A DNA stretch of 62,349 nt from Saccharothrix sp. ST-888 (GCF_000955975.1 NZ_JYJF01000030.1:1-62349); one strand, 5' to 3'; shown: positions 14,870-26,211, counted from the first letter of the stretch. Notes: generated by a model from the sequence alone, not told the origin. Numbers and translations: made by a program.

Positions 14870-15247
14870 ATGTCACGCCGAAGCTACGACCAGTACTGCG
14901 CCGTCGCCCGCGCCCTGGACGCGGTGGGCGAGCGCTGGAGCCTCCTGATCGTCCGTGAACTCCTCGACGGTCCGCGCCGCTACACCGACCTGCACGCGGA
15001 CCTGCCCGGCGTCTCCACCGACATCCTGGCCGCCCGCCTGAGGCAGCTGGAGAGCGAGGGACTGGCGGTCCGCCGCAGGCTGGAGCGGCCCGCCAACGCG
15101 ACGGTCTACCAGCTGACGGAGCGAGGACTGGCGCTGCGCCAGGTCGTCGACGCGCTCGGCGCCTGGGGCCTGGCGGCCCTGGGCGAGCCGCGCCCCACCG
15201 ACGCGGTCCGCGAGCACTGGGTGACGGGGGTGGGCGGCCGGAGCTAG
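14870..15247 (+). CDS. HxlR-family winged-helix transcriptional regulator
   Basis: 125 residues. The HxlR signature is complete: YDQYCAVARALDAVGERWSLLIVRELLDGPRRYTDL, then the recognition helix region GVSTDILAARLRQLESEGL and a wing with VYQLTERG. The Cys near position 8 (QYC) corresponds to the redox or aldehyde-sensing Cys of many HxlR proteins. Dimeric HxlR proteins typically react to aldehydes, quinones or oxidants and regulate a neighbouring gene. The start at 14870 is chosen because the family begins MSRRSYDQYC; an in-frame ATG lies at 14858. Confidence 0.85.
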   Translation: MSRRSYDQYCAVARALDAVGERWSLLIVRELLDGPRRYTDLHADLPGVSTDILAARLRQLESEGLAVRRRLERPANATVYQLTERGLALRQVVDALGAWGLAALGEPRPTDAVREHWVTGVGGRS

Positions 15248-15322
15248 TGCCGCTGTCCTCGGGTGAACGCAACCCGCCGCAGCGGCCCGACGCCCCCGAA
15301 CCGGTGAACCGCCGGGGCCCAC

Positions 15323-15378
15323 GGCCGAGGTCCGCGTAGCGGCGGACGGCCTGCACGCCTCGGGCCCCGGCGCCGGGG
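15323..15378. terminator. Hairpins between convergent HxlR and acetyltransferase genes
   Basis: A small hairpin GTCCGC/GCGGAC (15330-15347) and a 14-bp perfect palindrome CCCCGGCGCCGGGG (15365-15378) lie in the 136-bp convergent gap. The second is immediately past the acetyltransferase stop. Confidence 0.4.
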
Positions 15379-15383
15379 GAAGG

Positions 15384-16238
15384 TCAGGCTGCGGGTTCGG
15401 CGATCAGAGCCGTGCCGACCGGACGGAAGCCGAGGCGGGCGTAGACCCGGGCGACGTCCTCGTCCCCGGCGGAGAGGAAGACCGTACGGGCGCCGCGCGC
15501 ACGGGCGTCGGCCACCAGGGCGGCGGTGACCGCGTGGGCGAGGCCCCGGCGGCGGGCGGCGGGAAGGGTGCCGACACCGACGATCTCGGTGACCCCGCCG
15601 ACCGGCTGGTGCATGCCCGAGCACAGCGCGGTGCCGGCCGCGATCGCCACGGCGACCCGGGTCAGACCCGTGCGGATCCGGTCGGCCACCCGCTCGGTGG
15701 AGCCGTCCCGGGCGGCCGTCAGAGCCGCCTCGGCCAGTTCGGCCGGGCCGGCGGCACCGATCCGGGTACCGGGTTCGGCGAAAGCCAGCCGGGGGACCGC
15801 CAGCGCGGCGGCGAGCGCCGGGTCCTCGGGGCCGAGGACCCGGACGGTGACGTCGGCGTGGGCCACGGGCTGCGGGGTCGGCGCGTCCGGGGCGAGCACC
15901 ATCAACGGGTGGGCGTGCACGTGCAGTCCGCAGGCCTCGGCGGCGGCCCGTAGTGAGGGTGCCGTCTCGGCGACCCACTCGAAGGATTCCGGCGCACCCA
16001 GCTCCCGCTGCCGGGAGAGCACCCGCGCCACGTCGTCGGCCCGCACCGGGCCGGCGACGCCCGGCGTCGGACGGGCGTAGAACGGCCAGCCCTCGCCCTC
16101 GCGGACGAACAGCGAGAGCGGACCGAAGTCCTCGACCCGGGCGCTGCTCCTCGGTACGGCGTCGTAGTACTGCTCAAGGGTGTCCAGTACGGCGGCGGAC
16201 GCGGGCTGCTGACGGTTGTCTGAAGTCACACCGCGCAT
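15384..16238 (-). CDS. GNAT-family N-acetyltransferase
   Basis: About 284 residues. The C-terminal GNAT core shows motif A, EIVGVGTLPAARRRGLAHAVTAAL (residues about 225-250), with the R/Q-x-x-G-x-A pyrophosphate loop, then FLSAGDEDVARVYARLGFRPVG as motif B. The N-terminal half (DTLEQYYDAVPR to VAETAPSL) is a second, degenerate GNAT-like lobe seen in this actinobacterial group. It transfers acetyl from acetyl-CoA to an unknown amine. ATG at 16238 is chosen from similarity of the start (TSDNRQ... LDTLEQYYD); the in-frame extension to 16541 reads low-complexity sequence and is rejected. Confidence 0.75.
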   Translation of the reverse strand: MRGVTSDNRQQPASAAVLDTLEQYYDAVPRSSARVEDFGPLSLFVREGEGWPFYARPTPGVAGPVRADDVARVLSRQRELGAPESFEWVAETAPSLRAAAEACGLHVHAHPLMVLAPDAPTPQPVAHADVTVRVLGPEDPALAAALAVPRLAFAEPGTRIGAAGPAELAEAALTAARDGSTERVADRIRTGLTRVAVAIAAGTALCSGMHQPVGGVTEIVGVGTLPAARRRGLAHAVTAALVADARARGARTVFLSAGDEDVARVYARLGFRPVGTALIAEPAA

Positions 16239-16392
16239 CAAAGCAGCAGGCCGGCGCGGCGTCACCGGGATTTCCCCCCGGACCCCGGACGGCGCCTGCC
16301 CCGCCCGCCGAGGTGCCGGCCGGGGCGGCCGACGGCGAAGACCGGGGGCGCCACTCCCGGCCGGGATGTCCTGCGCGTACGATCCTGTGACG

Positions 16393-17289
16393 ATGAACGA
16401 GACCGCCACCGCCGCCACCACCGCTACCCCGCACGGCAGTTGCCCCGACGCCGGTCGACCCGGCGCCGCTCGGGCCGATGCCACGGAAACCGTCGCGTAC
16501 ACCGGGTACGTCGCCGTCGGGGACTCCTTCACCGAGGGCATGTGCGACGAGCTGCTCCCCGACGGCCAGTTCCGGGGGTGGGCCGACCGGGTCGCCGCCG
16601 CGCTGGCCGCCGAGCGGCCGGGGGAGGAGTTCCGCTACGCCAACCTCGCCGTGCGCGGCAAGCTCATCGGCCAGATCCACGCCGAGCAGGTGGACCGGGC
16701 CGCCGCGATGAACGCCGGGCTGGTCACCCTGGTGGGCGGGCTCAACGACGTCCTGCGGCCCGGCTGCGACGTGGCGGAGGTCAAGCGGCTGCTCGGCGGG
16801 GCGGCCACCACGCTGCTCGCCGGCGGCACTTCGGATACGGCTGCGGGCCGGACCGTGGTGATGTTCACCAGTACCGACCCGAGCCGCCGGCTGGCCGGGA
16901 GCGCCCGGCTGCTCCCGGCGATCCTGGAGATGAAAGCCTTCGTCGAGGGGCTGACCGGGCAGCACCCGGGTATCCGGGTGGTCGACCTCTTCTCGGCTCC
17001 CTGCTTCGACGACCGCCGCCTGTGGGCCGAGGACCGGCTGCACCTCTCCCCGGAGGGGCACCGCCGGGTCGCCGCCGCCGTCCTGGAGGCCCTCGGGCGG
17101 CCGGTGGGCTTCGACTGGCGCGCGCCGCTGCCCCCGGCCGCACCGCGCGGGCGGACCGAGCGGCTCCGCTCCGACCTGCGCTGGCTGCGCCTCCACCTCG
17201 GCCCGTGGATCGGCCGTCGGCTCACCGGCCGCTCCTCCGGCGACAACCGCCCGCCCAAGCGCGCCGAACTCCTGCCCTACGAAGGCTGA
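16393..17289 (+). CDS. Cytosolic SGNH/GDSL hydrolase
   Basis: 298 residues, no signal peptide. The SGNH catalytic set is Ser45 (AVGDSFTEG), Gly-Gly-Leu-Asn-Asp with Asn118, and Asp214/His217 (EDRLHLSPEGH). The C-terminal 60 residues are basic and proline-rich. It is an esterase or acylhydrolase of unknown substrate and, unlike the enzyme at 2156, stays in the cytosol. A -10-like TACGAT ends 9 bases before the ATG, so the mRNA is leaderless or almost so. No RBS is visible. The gene is divergent from the acetyltransferase gene with 154 bp between. Confidence 0.83.
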   Translation: MNETATAATTATPHGSCPDAGRPGAARADATETVAYTGYVAVGDSFTEGMCDELLPDGQFRGWADRVAAALAAERPGEEFRYANLAVRGKLIGQIHAEQVDRAAAMNAGLVTLVGGLNDVLRPGCDVAEVKRLLGGAATTLLAGGTSDTAAGRTVVMFTSTDPSRRLAGSARLLPAILEMKAFVEGLTGQHPGIRVVDLFSAPCFDDRRLWAEDRLHLSPEGHRRVAAAVLEALGRPVGFDWRAPLPPAAPRGRTERLRSDLRWLRLHLGPWIGRRLTGRSSGDNRPPKRAELLPYEG

Positions 17290-17318
17290 TCGCCCCGGCG
17301 CTCAGTTGACCCCGGCGC

Positions 17319-17693
17319 TCAGTTCGCCCAGGGCGGGGTGAGCACCGAGCCGTCGGCCATCCGGGCCTGCAGTCCGGCGCTGGTGGTGACCCAGGCGTGG
17401 GCGGCCTGCTCGCCAGGGTTGTCGACCTTCAGGCGGGTGCCGGCCGGGGCGATCACGGTGTCGCCGGGGCTGAGTACCGTCCGCTCGCCGTCGAGGGTGA
17501 CCACCGGTGCGCCGGAGAGCACGTGCAGGACCTCCTCGCGGGTGATGGTGTGCTCGACCCCCGGCGTTCCGGCCGCGATCTCCAGCCGCCAGGCGCAGAG
17601 TTCGGTGCTGCCGGTGGCCGGAGCGGCGTACGAGATGAACCGGGCGCCGTGGATCTCGTGGACGGTGGCCTGGTCGGCGCTGACGACTGGCAT
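17319..17693 (-). CDS. Small cupin-domain protein
   Basis: 124 residues forming one double-stranded beta-helix: VEHTITREEVLHVLSGAPVVTLDG (cupin motif 1; a Glu/His metal set is partly present) and GDTVIAPAGTRLKVDNPG (motif 2). Small single cupins may be isomerases, dioxygenases or sensors; the activity is not predictable. The ATG at 17693 has RBS GGGAGA 7 bases before it; an in-frame start at 17759 lies inside the operator and is rejected. It is divergent from a MarR repressor through a large operator and is probably its main target. Confidence 0.8.
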   Translation of the reverse strand: MPVVSADQATVHEIHGARFISYAAPATGSTELCAWRLEIAAGTPGVEHTITREEVLHVLSGAPVVTLDGERTVLSPGDTVIAPAGTRLKVDNPGEQAAHAWVTTSAGLQARMADGSVLTPPWAN

Positions 17694-17719
17694 GAGGGTC
17701 TCCCTGTGATCGATGAAGT

Positions 17720-17778
17720 GGACAAGTGACTTGACTATATGGTCAAGCAGATTGCCCATATAGTCAAGTTACTTGTCC
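17720..17778. promoter_or_regulatory. Large two-arm operator between cupin and marR genes
   Basis: Two 23-bp arms (17720-17742 and 17756-17778) are inverted copies of each other with a single mismatch. Each arm contains its own small palindrome (CAAGTGACTTG left, CAAGTTACTTG right), so the region holds two MarR-type sites facing each other. TATAGT hexamers on both strands (17759-17764; 17739-17734) look like the -10 boxes of the two divergent promoters and lie inside the arms. Confidence 0.8.
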
Positions 17779-17810
17779 ATCCCCGGAGTCGACCTGGCAG
17801 AATTCCGGGC

Positions 17811-18263
17811 ATGACCGAAGCCGAGACCGTTGCCCTGAGCCTCCCGCCGCTGCTGCTCGGACTGGCCGCCGACCTGGTCCGGGCGATCGACGCGGGCGTC
17901 CGCGAGCGCGGCTTCGACGACGTACGCCCGGCGCACGGCTTCGCCTTCGCCCGGCTCGCCCCCGGCGGCGCCAGCGTCGGGGAACTGGCCGAGCACCTGG
18001 GCGTGACCAAGCAGGCGGCGAGCCAGCTGGTCGAGGAGCTGGTCCGCAAGGGCTACGTCGAGCGGCAGCCGCACCCCGCCGACGCCCGCGCCCGGCTCGT
18101 CGTGCTCACCGAACGCGGCTGGGCCTGCACCCGGGCGGCGGACGCGGCGGCGGCCGAGGCCGTCCGGCCGTGGGTGGCCACCCTGGGCGAGGAACGGCTG
18201 CGCGGACTGCGGGACGACCTGGCCCGGCTGGCGCCCAGCGGGCGGCTGCGGCCGATCTGGTGA
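17811..18263 (+). CDS. MarR-family transcriptional repressor
   Basis: 150 residues. Winged helix-turn-helix at about residues 50-105: ASVGELAEHLGVTKQAASQLVEELVRKGYVERQPHPADARARLVVLTERG, including the DxRxR wing (DARAR). It should bind as a dimer to the symmetric site just upstream, repressing itself and the divergent cupin gene until a phenolic or oxidant ligand is sensed. ATG at 17811 is chosen because in-frame starts before it lie within the operator. It ends 100 bp before the convergent ABC permease gene. Confidence 0.86.
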   Translation: MTEAETVALSLPPLLLGLAADLVRAIDAGVRERGFDDVRPAHGFAFARLAPGGASVGELAEHLGVTKQAASQLVEELVRKGYVERQPHPADARARLVVLTERGWACTRAADAAAAEAVRPWVATLGEERLRGLRDDLARLAPSGRLRPIW

Positions 18264-18363
18264 CGCCGGCACGGGCCGCCGGAGCCGCGCCGCGGACAGA
18301 CGTGAGCCCGGCGTCCCCGGCCGGACGGCAGGGACGCCGGGCTCACGCCGACGGTCGTCCGCG

Positions 18364-20742
18364 TCACTCGGTCCGCAGGCCCTCGGCGCGCATCATCCGC
18401 CACAGCGACGGCAGGCTGGCCGCCGTGACCAGCAGGACCACGCCGGCACCGACCGAGCTGAAGCCGAGGATCGAGGCCCAGTCCAGGCGCACCGGGTGGT
18501 CGACCATGGTCAGCAGGGCCGAGCCGAGGCCGATCCCGCTGAGGGCCGCCAGGGCGATGCCCAGCACCACCGGCATGGCCGTCTGCCAGAGCACCGAGGC
18601 GCAGAGCGTGGAGCGGCGGGTGCCGAAAGCGATCAGCACCGCCAGCAGCCTGCGCCGCTCGCGCAGCTGCTCGACCGTGCCGACCAGCATGCTCGCGCCG
18701 ATCAGCAGCAGGGTGGCGGTGACCCCGGCGAACAGTCCGCGCTTGATACCGGCGAACCGCTTGTTCTCCTCGGTCGACTGCAGCCGGTACACGGTGGCCG
18801 TCGGGTCCACGGCGGCAACGGTGTTGCGCAGCCGGTCGTACGCGTCGGGGGAGCCGGAGTCCACCTGGGCGTAGCCGGCGATGCGTCCGTGGGACTGCGG
18901 CGCGCCCTTGGCGGCGCCGGGGGTCAGCAGGAAGCCGGAGTAGACCAGTCCGAGCGACTCGGGGGCCGACTCGACCGGGCGCAGCCCGGTCGGCATGGTC
19001 CAGTTCGGGTGGACCGGCCGCATCTCGTCGCCCATGCCGGAGCGGTAGCCGACCTCCACCTGCTGCCCCGCCGTGAAGTGGGCCATCATGTTTCCGGCCG
19101 ATCCGCCGCTGTTGTCGAGCGAGAAGGCGTCGCCGTCCCGGCAGGTGTCGATCCTGGCGAGGGTCTTCAGCGTCTCGCACGGCGCGATGTACAGCGAACG
19201 CAGCGCGGGTTCGCCGGGAAGGTCGCCGTCGGCGGCGACGAGCAGTTCCAGTGCGGAACCGGTACCGGTGACACCGGGGGTGGCGCGCAGGCGCCGGTCG
19301 AGCTCGGCGGGCAGGATCAGGCCCTGGCCCGCCGGGGCCGAGACGTACGCCTTGCCCGGGTCCTGACCGGTCTCCCGGCGGAAGTCGCCCTCGACTCCGC
19401 TGAACAGCATCTGCAGGGCGATCGCCCCGGCCGCCGCGACGGCGATGCCGCTGACCACCCGGGCCGAGGTGCCGCTGTCCAGCTGGAGCCGGCGGACCGC
19501 CAGCTGCCAGGCGACCGGGCCGCCGTGCAGCCGGGCGACCACGGACTCGACCAGCCAGGGCAGCAGCGCGGCGACGCCCACCAGGATCAGCACCGCCCCA
19601 CCGGCGACCTGGTACTCGTTGAAGGTCCGCCGGCTGCCCGCGCCGCTGAACAGCGGGGCCAGCAGCGCGACACCGGCCACCGGCAGCAGCAGCCGCCACC
19701 AGACCCGCCGGCGCGGCGCCTGCGCCTGCCGGAACACGCCGAGCGGTTCCACCACGACGCTGCGCATGGCGAGCAGGGTGACGGCGATGGCGGCAGCCGG
19801 GACGGCCAGCACGGTGGAAGCGGCCAGCAGCGGGCCCGGCCGGAGGTCGGCGGGGAACAGGCTGATGTCGAAGAGCACGACCCCGCGCACCAGCTCGCGC
19901 CCGGCCAGGAAGAGCACGGCGCCGATCGCCACCCCGATCAGCGCCCCGAAGGCGGCCTCCCCGGCGGCGATCCGGCGGATCATCCGGGTGTCCGCGCCGA
20001 CCAGCCGCAGCGCGGCCAGCCGGCGGTCGCGGCGCTCGCCGCCGAACCGGACGGCCGCCGCCACGAACACGGCGACCGGCAGCAGCAGGACGACGAAGCC
20101 GATGATCACCAGCAGGACCAGCATCGGGCTCAGCGCGGAGTACCCGGTCCGGTCGCCGAAGCCGGTGATCCGGCGTCCCACGCCGGAGTCGGGGTCGAGC
20201 CGGTCGGTGCCCGCGTAGAAGTAGTACTCGGCCGGGCCGATCAGGCCCGAGTCGCCGATGGTGCCGATGATCCGCTGCGGGAGGCGCTCGCGCAGCAGGG
20301 TGCTGTCGGAGGCGGCCAGCAGCTCCTTCAGCCTGGGTGAGACGACCATCTCGCCGGGCTTGGGCATGGTGGCGACGCCGGGCGGCAGCGGGGCCCTGGG
20401 CCCCTCGGGCTGGAGCAGCCGACCGCTGATGTCCTGCTGGCGGAACCTGGTGTCGGCTGAGGCGATCAGCAGCGTGTTGTCGGCGGGCTGCTCCGCGCCG
20501 AGCGACCGGCTGAAGTCGAGCCGGGCCTCGCTGCGGTCCTGCCGGGACTGGAGGGCGCTCGGGACGGCGGTCGCCGCCAGCAGCAGCGCGACGCCGAGGC
20601 CGACCCCGAAGGCGGTCATCACGGTGCGCAGCCAGCCCTGCCGACCGCCGCTCAGTGCCAGCCGGGCGCCGAACAGCAGGTCCCCGGCCCAGGCCCGGAG
20701 GGCGCTGCGCCGGGGGACGGGCGCAGGTGCGGTGGTGCTCAT
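18364..20742 (-). CDS. FtsX/MacB-type ABC transporter permease
   Basis: 792 residues with a long N-terminal membrane anchor, two FtsX-like membrane domains (three-helix bundles near residues 270-420 and 680-790, e.g. ALIGVAIGAVLFLAGRELV and TLLLIGASMLVGTVEQLRERRRLLAVL) and two large extracytoplasmic regions. This is the type-VII ABC architecture that moves substrates or mechanical signals at the outer membrane face rather than pumping through a channel. It overlaps the ATPase gene by ATGA (20739-20742). With the PadR gene upstream it forms a three-gene operon, typical of drug or peptide-stress response. Confidence 0.88.
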   Translation of the reverse strand: MSTTAPAPVPRRSALRAWAGDLLFGARLALSGGRQGWLRTVMTAFGVGLGVALLLAATAVPSALQSRQDRSEARLDFSRSLGAEQPADNTLLIASADTRFRQQDISGRLLQPEGPRAPLPPGVATMPKPGEMVVSPRLKELLAASDSTLLRERLPQRIIGTIGDSGLIGPAEYYFYAGTDRLDPDSGVGRRITGFGDRTGYSALSPMLVLLVIIGFVVLLLPVAVFVAAAVRFGGERRDRRLAALRLVGADTRMIRRIAAGEAAFGALIGVAIGAVLFLAGRELVRGVVLFDISLFPADLRPGPLLAASTVLAVPAAAIAVTLLAMRSVVVEPLGVFRQAQAPRRRVWWRLLLPVAGVALLAPLFSGAGSRRTFNEYQVAGGAVLILVGVAALLPWLVESVVARLHGGPVAWQLAVRRLQLDSGTSARVVSGIAVAAAGAIALQMLFSGVEGDFRRETGQDPGKAYVSAPAGQGLILPAELDRRLRATPGVTGTGSALELLVAADGDLPGEPALRSLYIAPCETLKTLARIDTCRDGDAFSLDNSGGSAGNMMAHFTAGQQVEVGYRSGMGDEMRPVHPNWTMPTGLRPVESAPESLGLVYSGFLLTPGAAKGAPQSHGRIAGYAQVDSGSPDAYDRLRNTVAAVDPTATVYRLQSTEENKRFAGIKRGLFAGVTATLLLIGASMLVGTVEQLRERRRLLAVLIAFGTRRSTLCASVLWQTAMPVVLGIALAALSGIGLGSALLTMVDHPVRLDWASILGFSSVGAGVVLLVTAASLPSLWRMMRAEGLRTE

Positions 20743-21455
20743 CCCATCCGCTCCAGGTTCAGTGCGCGGCCGTCCCGGACGACCACCTCGCGGTCCGAGT
20801 ACGCGGCCACCCGGGCCTCGTGGGTCACCAGGACCACGGCTGCGCCGGACTCCTTGGCGGCGGCGGTGAACAGCTGCATCACCCGCTCGCCGTTGAGCGA
20901 GTCCAGGGCGCCGGTCGGCTCGTCGGCGAAGATCACCCGGGGGCCGGTGACCAGGGAGCGCGCGACCGCGATCCGCTGGCCCTGTCCGCCGGAGACCTCG
21001 CCGGGGCGCTTGCCGCCGAGGTCGTCGACCTCCAGCCGGGCCATCCACTCCAGGGCCCGCCGCTCGGCCTCCCGGCGGCGCACGCCGGTGAGCCGCAGCG
21101 GCAGGGCGACGTTCTCCAGGCAGCTCAACTCCGGTACCAGCTGGCCGAACTGGAAGACGAAGCCGAACTCGGTGCGGCGCAGCGTGCTGCGTTCGGCGTC
21201 GCTCATCCCGGTGAGCAGCCGCCCGTCGTAGGAGACATGGCCGGAGTCCGGGGGGACGATCCCGGCGAGGCAGTGCAGCATGGTGGACTTGCCGGACCCG
21301 GACGGGCCCATCACGGCGACCACTTCGCCGGCCCAGACGTGCATCTCGGCGCCGGCCAGGGCGTTGGTGGGCCCGAAGGACTTGTGCAGGTCGACGGCGG
21401 ACAGCAGCGGCAGGGGCGTCGCCAGACCGGCGGGCCGCTCGGATATCGCGTTCAT
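20739..21455 (-). CDS. ABC transporter ATP-binding protein (MacB/LolD type)
   Basis: 238 residues. Walker A GPSGSGKST, Q-loop FVFQFGQLVP, signature VSGGQGQRIAVARSL, Walker B VIFADEPTGALD and the switch His in VLVTHEA are all intact. The VSGGQ and PTGALD wording is that of the MacB/LolD group, which works with FtsX-like permeases. It has ATGA overlaps on both sides (20739-20742 with the permease, 21452-21455 with padR), so all three genes are translated in coupled fashion. Confidence 0.92.
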   Translation of the reverse strand: MNAISERPAGLATPLPLLSAVDLHKSFGPTNALAGAEMHVWAGEVVAVMGPSGSGKSTMLHCLAGIVPPDSGHVSYDGRLLTGMSDAERSTLRRTEFGFVFQFGQLVPELSCLENVALPLRLTGVRRREAERRALEWMARLEVDDLGGKRPGEVSGGQGQRIAVARSLVTGPRVIFADEPTGALDSLNGERVMQLFTAAAKESGAAVVLVTHEARVAAYSDREVVVRDGRALNLERMG

Positions 21456-21976
21456 CGGCGGACCTCCGCAGCGAGCTGGTCGAGCCGCGCGGCGGTGAGC
21501 TCCAGCCAGCGCAGGTCGGCTTCCAGGTGGAACAGGGCGTGGTCGCAGACCAGTTGGTCGGCGAGGTCGCCGGTGGCCTTGCGGCGGGTGAGTTCGCGCA
21601 TCAGGCGCAGGTGCTCGGCGCGCTGGACGTCCAGGATCTCGGCGGCCGGGCGCTCGGTGAGCAGGGCGAGCACGACCTTGGTGTAGAGGGTGCTCTGCAG
21701 GTACGGCTCGGGCTTCTCGGGGCGGCCGAGCCAGTCGGCCATGTCGGTCACCCCGGCGTCGGTGACGGCGTACCGCTTGCGCTCGGGGCCGTCGCCCGGC
21801 TCTATGCCGTCGACCTCGACCAGTCCGTTCTTCAGCAGCCGCGAGAGCGTCGCGTACACCTGGCCGTACGCGAGCGGGCGACCCTGGCCGAAGCGCTGGT
21901 CGTACGCCCGCTTGAGGTCGTAGCCGTGTCTGGGCCCGGTCTCCAGGAGCCCGAGGAATGCCTGTCCGATTGCCAT
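21452..21976 (-). CDS. PadR-family transcriptional regulator
   Basis: 174 residues. The PadR winged helix occupies residues 1-80 (AFLGLLETGPRHGYDLKRAYDQRFG, VYATLSRLLKNGLVEVD, RKRYAVTDAG). The C-terminal dimerisation helices are of the PadR-s2 type (LALLTERPAAEILDVQRAEHLR). It is the first gene of the PadR-ATPase-permease operon and should repress it by binding the palindromes at 21986-22018. Inducers of such systems are usually hydrophobic drugs or peptides. ATG at 21976 is preferred over 21994, which lies in the operator. Confidence 0.88.
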   Translation of the reverse strand: MAIGQAFLGLLETGPRHGYDLKRAYDQRFGQGRPLAYGQVYATLSRLLKNGLVEVDGIEPGDGPERKRYAVTDAGVTDMADWLGRPEKPEPYLQSTLYTKVVLALLTERPAAEILDVQRAEHLRLMRELTRRKATGDLADQLVCDHALFHLEADLRWLELTAARLDQLAAEVRR

Positions 21977-21985
21977 GGAGCGAAC

Positions 21986-22018
21986 ATACACCACGTGTAT
22001 ACATGTGGTGTATACACC
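21986..22018. promoter_or_regulatory. PadR operator
   Basis: A 28-bp palindrome (21986-22013, arms ATACACCAC and GTGGTGTAT, one mismatched pair inside) overlaps a second perfect palindrome GGTGTATACACC (22007-22018). The site lies 10 bases before the padR start and fits autoregulation of the operon. Confidence 0.75.
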
Positions 22019-22059
22019 GCGATAGCCACCCGCGGGCCGTCAGGGAAGCGGGGCACGCC

Positions 22060-22097
22060 AAGGGGCGCGGGGAACAGCGTGCGCCCCCGCGCCCCTT
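22060..22097 (-). terminator. Terminator after the GT87 gene
   Basis: A perfect 13-bp stem AAGGGGCGCGGGG/CCCCGCGCCCCTT with a 12-nt loop. It lies 13 bases past the stop of the membrane glycosyltransferase on the minus strand. Confidence 0.8.
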
Positions 22098-22109
22098 GCG
22101 GTGAAGCGG

Positions 22110-23432
22110 TCAGGCGACCCGGATGGGTCCGCGGCGGACCTGGGGGGCCTGCTGGCGGGCGGCCTCGGCCGAGACGGTGGCGCGCCACAGGCGGGCGGCG
22201 GACCAGACCGAGGCGGCCAGCAGCAGCCCGTTGCGGCCCACGATGACCAGGGTGCCCTTCCAGCCGCCGTGGATCAGCGAGTCGAAGAAGAGCGGGTAGT
22301 CGATGGTGGTGACCGCGGTCGCGAGCAGCAGCAGCAGGGCGACCGGCCGCTGGCTGGAGCCCCGGACGGTGAGGCAGACCGCCGCCAGCCCGATCAGCCA
22401 GATCAGGTACTGCGGGCTGATCACCCGGCTGGTCACGGTGAACAGCAGCACGGCCGTGAGCGCCGCGTCGTACGGGGTCGCGGCGCTCCAGCGGCGGGCC
22501 TTGAAGCGCCAGAGCAGCAGCCAGCCGAAGGCGAGCGCGGTGAGCAGCAGCGAGGCACGGGCGATGGTGTGCACGTACGGGCCGAGGAACTCCAGCGAGC
22601 CGTAGTGCTGGTCGACGCCGCCGGGCCAGCCGAGTTCGCGGGCCACCTGGAGCGCGCTGCCGCCCAGCGACTCGATCTCGACGCCGCGTCCCTGCTGGGC
22701 GGTGAGGAAGTCGAAGGCGCCGCGGAAGAGGGTGGCCATCACCAGCAGCAGCGCGGCGGCCGAGGTGCACGTCGCCAGCCAGGCCTGCCTGGTGCCGCGT
22801 CCGCGCGGTGCACCGAGCACGACCAGCGCGGGCCAGACCTTGACCATGGCGGCGATCCCGGCGAGCGCCCCGCCCATCCGGGGGCGGGACGGGAGCAGCA
22901 GCAGCGCGGCCATCGCCAGGGCGGTGACCGGCAGGTCGTACCGGCCGTAGGGCAGGCCGAGCATCAGCGGGAGCGCCATCGCCCACATCCACGCGCCGGC
23001 GGTCGAACGGCCCCGGTGCACACCGCCGTTGCGGCGCAGCGAGACCCGGACCAGGGCGGCCTGGGTGATCGCGTCGGTGAGCAGCATCAGCAGCGCGAAG
23101 GCCTGAAGGTACGTCAGGAAGGGCAGCAGGCCGGGGGCGAGCATCGCGAGGGCCGCGCCGGGCGGGTACTGCCAGGTGACGTCGCCGACCGGGAAGGTGC
23201 CGCTCTGGAGGATCTGGAACCAGCCGTGGTAGGTCCGGTGGACCTCGATGGCCTGCTCGGCCTTCCCGGACTTGAGCATCCCGATCATGATCATGCGACT
23301 GGCGGCCCAGTAGCCGGCCAGGGCGAGTGCCTCCCGCGGCCAGGTGGCCGGTCTGGTCCAGCGGAACGGACCAGCCTGGGGCATGCCCCACTGGGTGACC
23401 GGTGTCGGGGCCTGAGCCACCATCGCCTCCAC
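22110..23432 (-). CDS. GT87-family membrane mannosyltransferase-like protein
   Basis: 440 residues with about ten membrane helices, for example SAAALLLVMATLFRGAFDFL and LLLTALAFGWLLLWRF. Features of the DUF2029/GT87 polyprenyl-phosphate-mannose transferases: an acidic loop after the first helices, WQYPPGAALAMLAPGLLPF, GLPYGRYDLPVTALAMAALL, and VTSRVISPQYLIWLIGLAA near the C-terminus. Such enzymes add mannose from a lipid carrier to phosphatidylinositol mannosides or glycans outside the membrane. The start is uncertain: GTG at 23432 or ATG at 23423. Confidence 0.8.
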   Translation of the reverse strand: MEAMVAQAPTPVTQWGMPQAGPFRWTRPATWPREALALAGYWAASRMIMIGMLKSGKAEQAIEVHRTYHGWFQILQSGTFPVGDVTWQYPPGAALAMLAPGLLPFLTYLQAFALLMLLTDAITQAALVRVSLRRNGGVHRGRSTAGAWMWAMALPLMLGLPYGRYDLPVTALAMAALLLLPSRPRMGGALAGIAAMVKVWPALVVLGAPRGRGTRQAWLATCTSAAALLLVMATLFRGAFDFLTAQQGRGVEIESLGGSALQVARELGWPGGVDQHYGSLEFLGPYVHTIARASLLLTALAFGWLLLWRFKARRWSAATPYDAALTAVLLFTVTSRVISPQYLIWLIGLAAVCLTVRGSSQRPVALLLLLATAVTTIDYPLFFDSLIHGGWKGTLVIVGRNGLLLAASVWSAARLWRATVSAEAARQQAPQVRRGPIRVA

Positions 23433-23666
23433 GAGAAGGTGCCGTGTGATCTATCTCATATCAGACAAATCAGGTCGGATGATCACCGTTCGGTTGCGTG
23501 TCACCGACCGTCAGCACAACGCGCCACGCCGCTCCAAGGACACGCCCGCACCACCCTCCGGGCGGGGCACCTGCCAGAATGCAGGGCGAACCGCAGGGCG
23601 CACACGGGGTGTGCAGCGCTCATCGCGGAACGCTCAACCCCGAACCAGGAGAAGGTGGCCGGCTTC

Positions 23667-26069
<2,403 letters not shown>

Positions 26070-26211
26070 GCCTTCCCCGGTGGCCCGGTGGCGTCTGATC
26101 AGGCGTTGCCGGGCCGCCTGGTGGCGGGTCCGGCCCCGGGCCCGGACCGGTCGGGGTGCGGCGGCTTCGGCACGCATGACACCCGACCGGTCGACTGCCC
26201 TGTCCGGGACG

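Noticed and set aside
22101..23666. N-terminal extension of tex over the glycosyltransferase gene
   Set aside because: Sequence is the antisense of the GT87 gene; the true start with an RBS is at about 23667.
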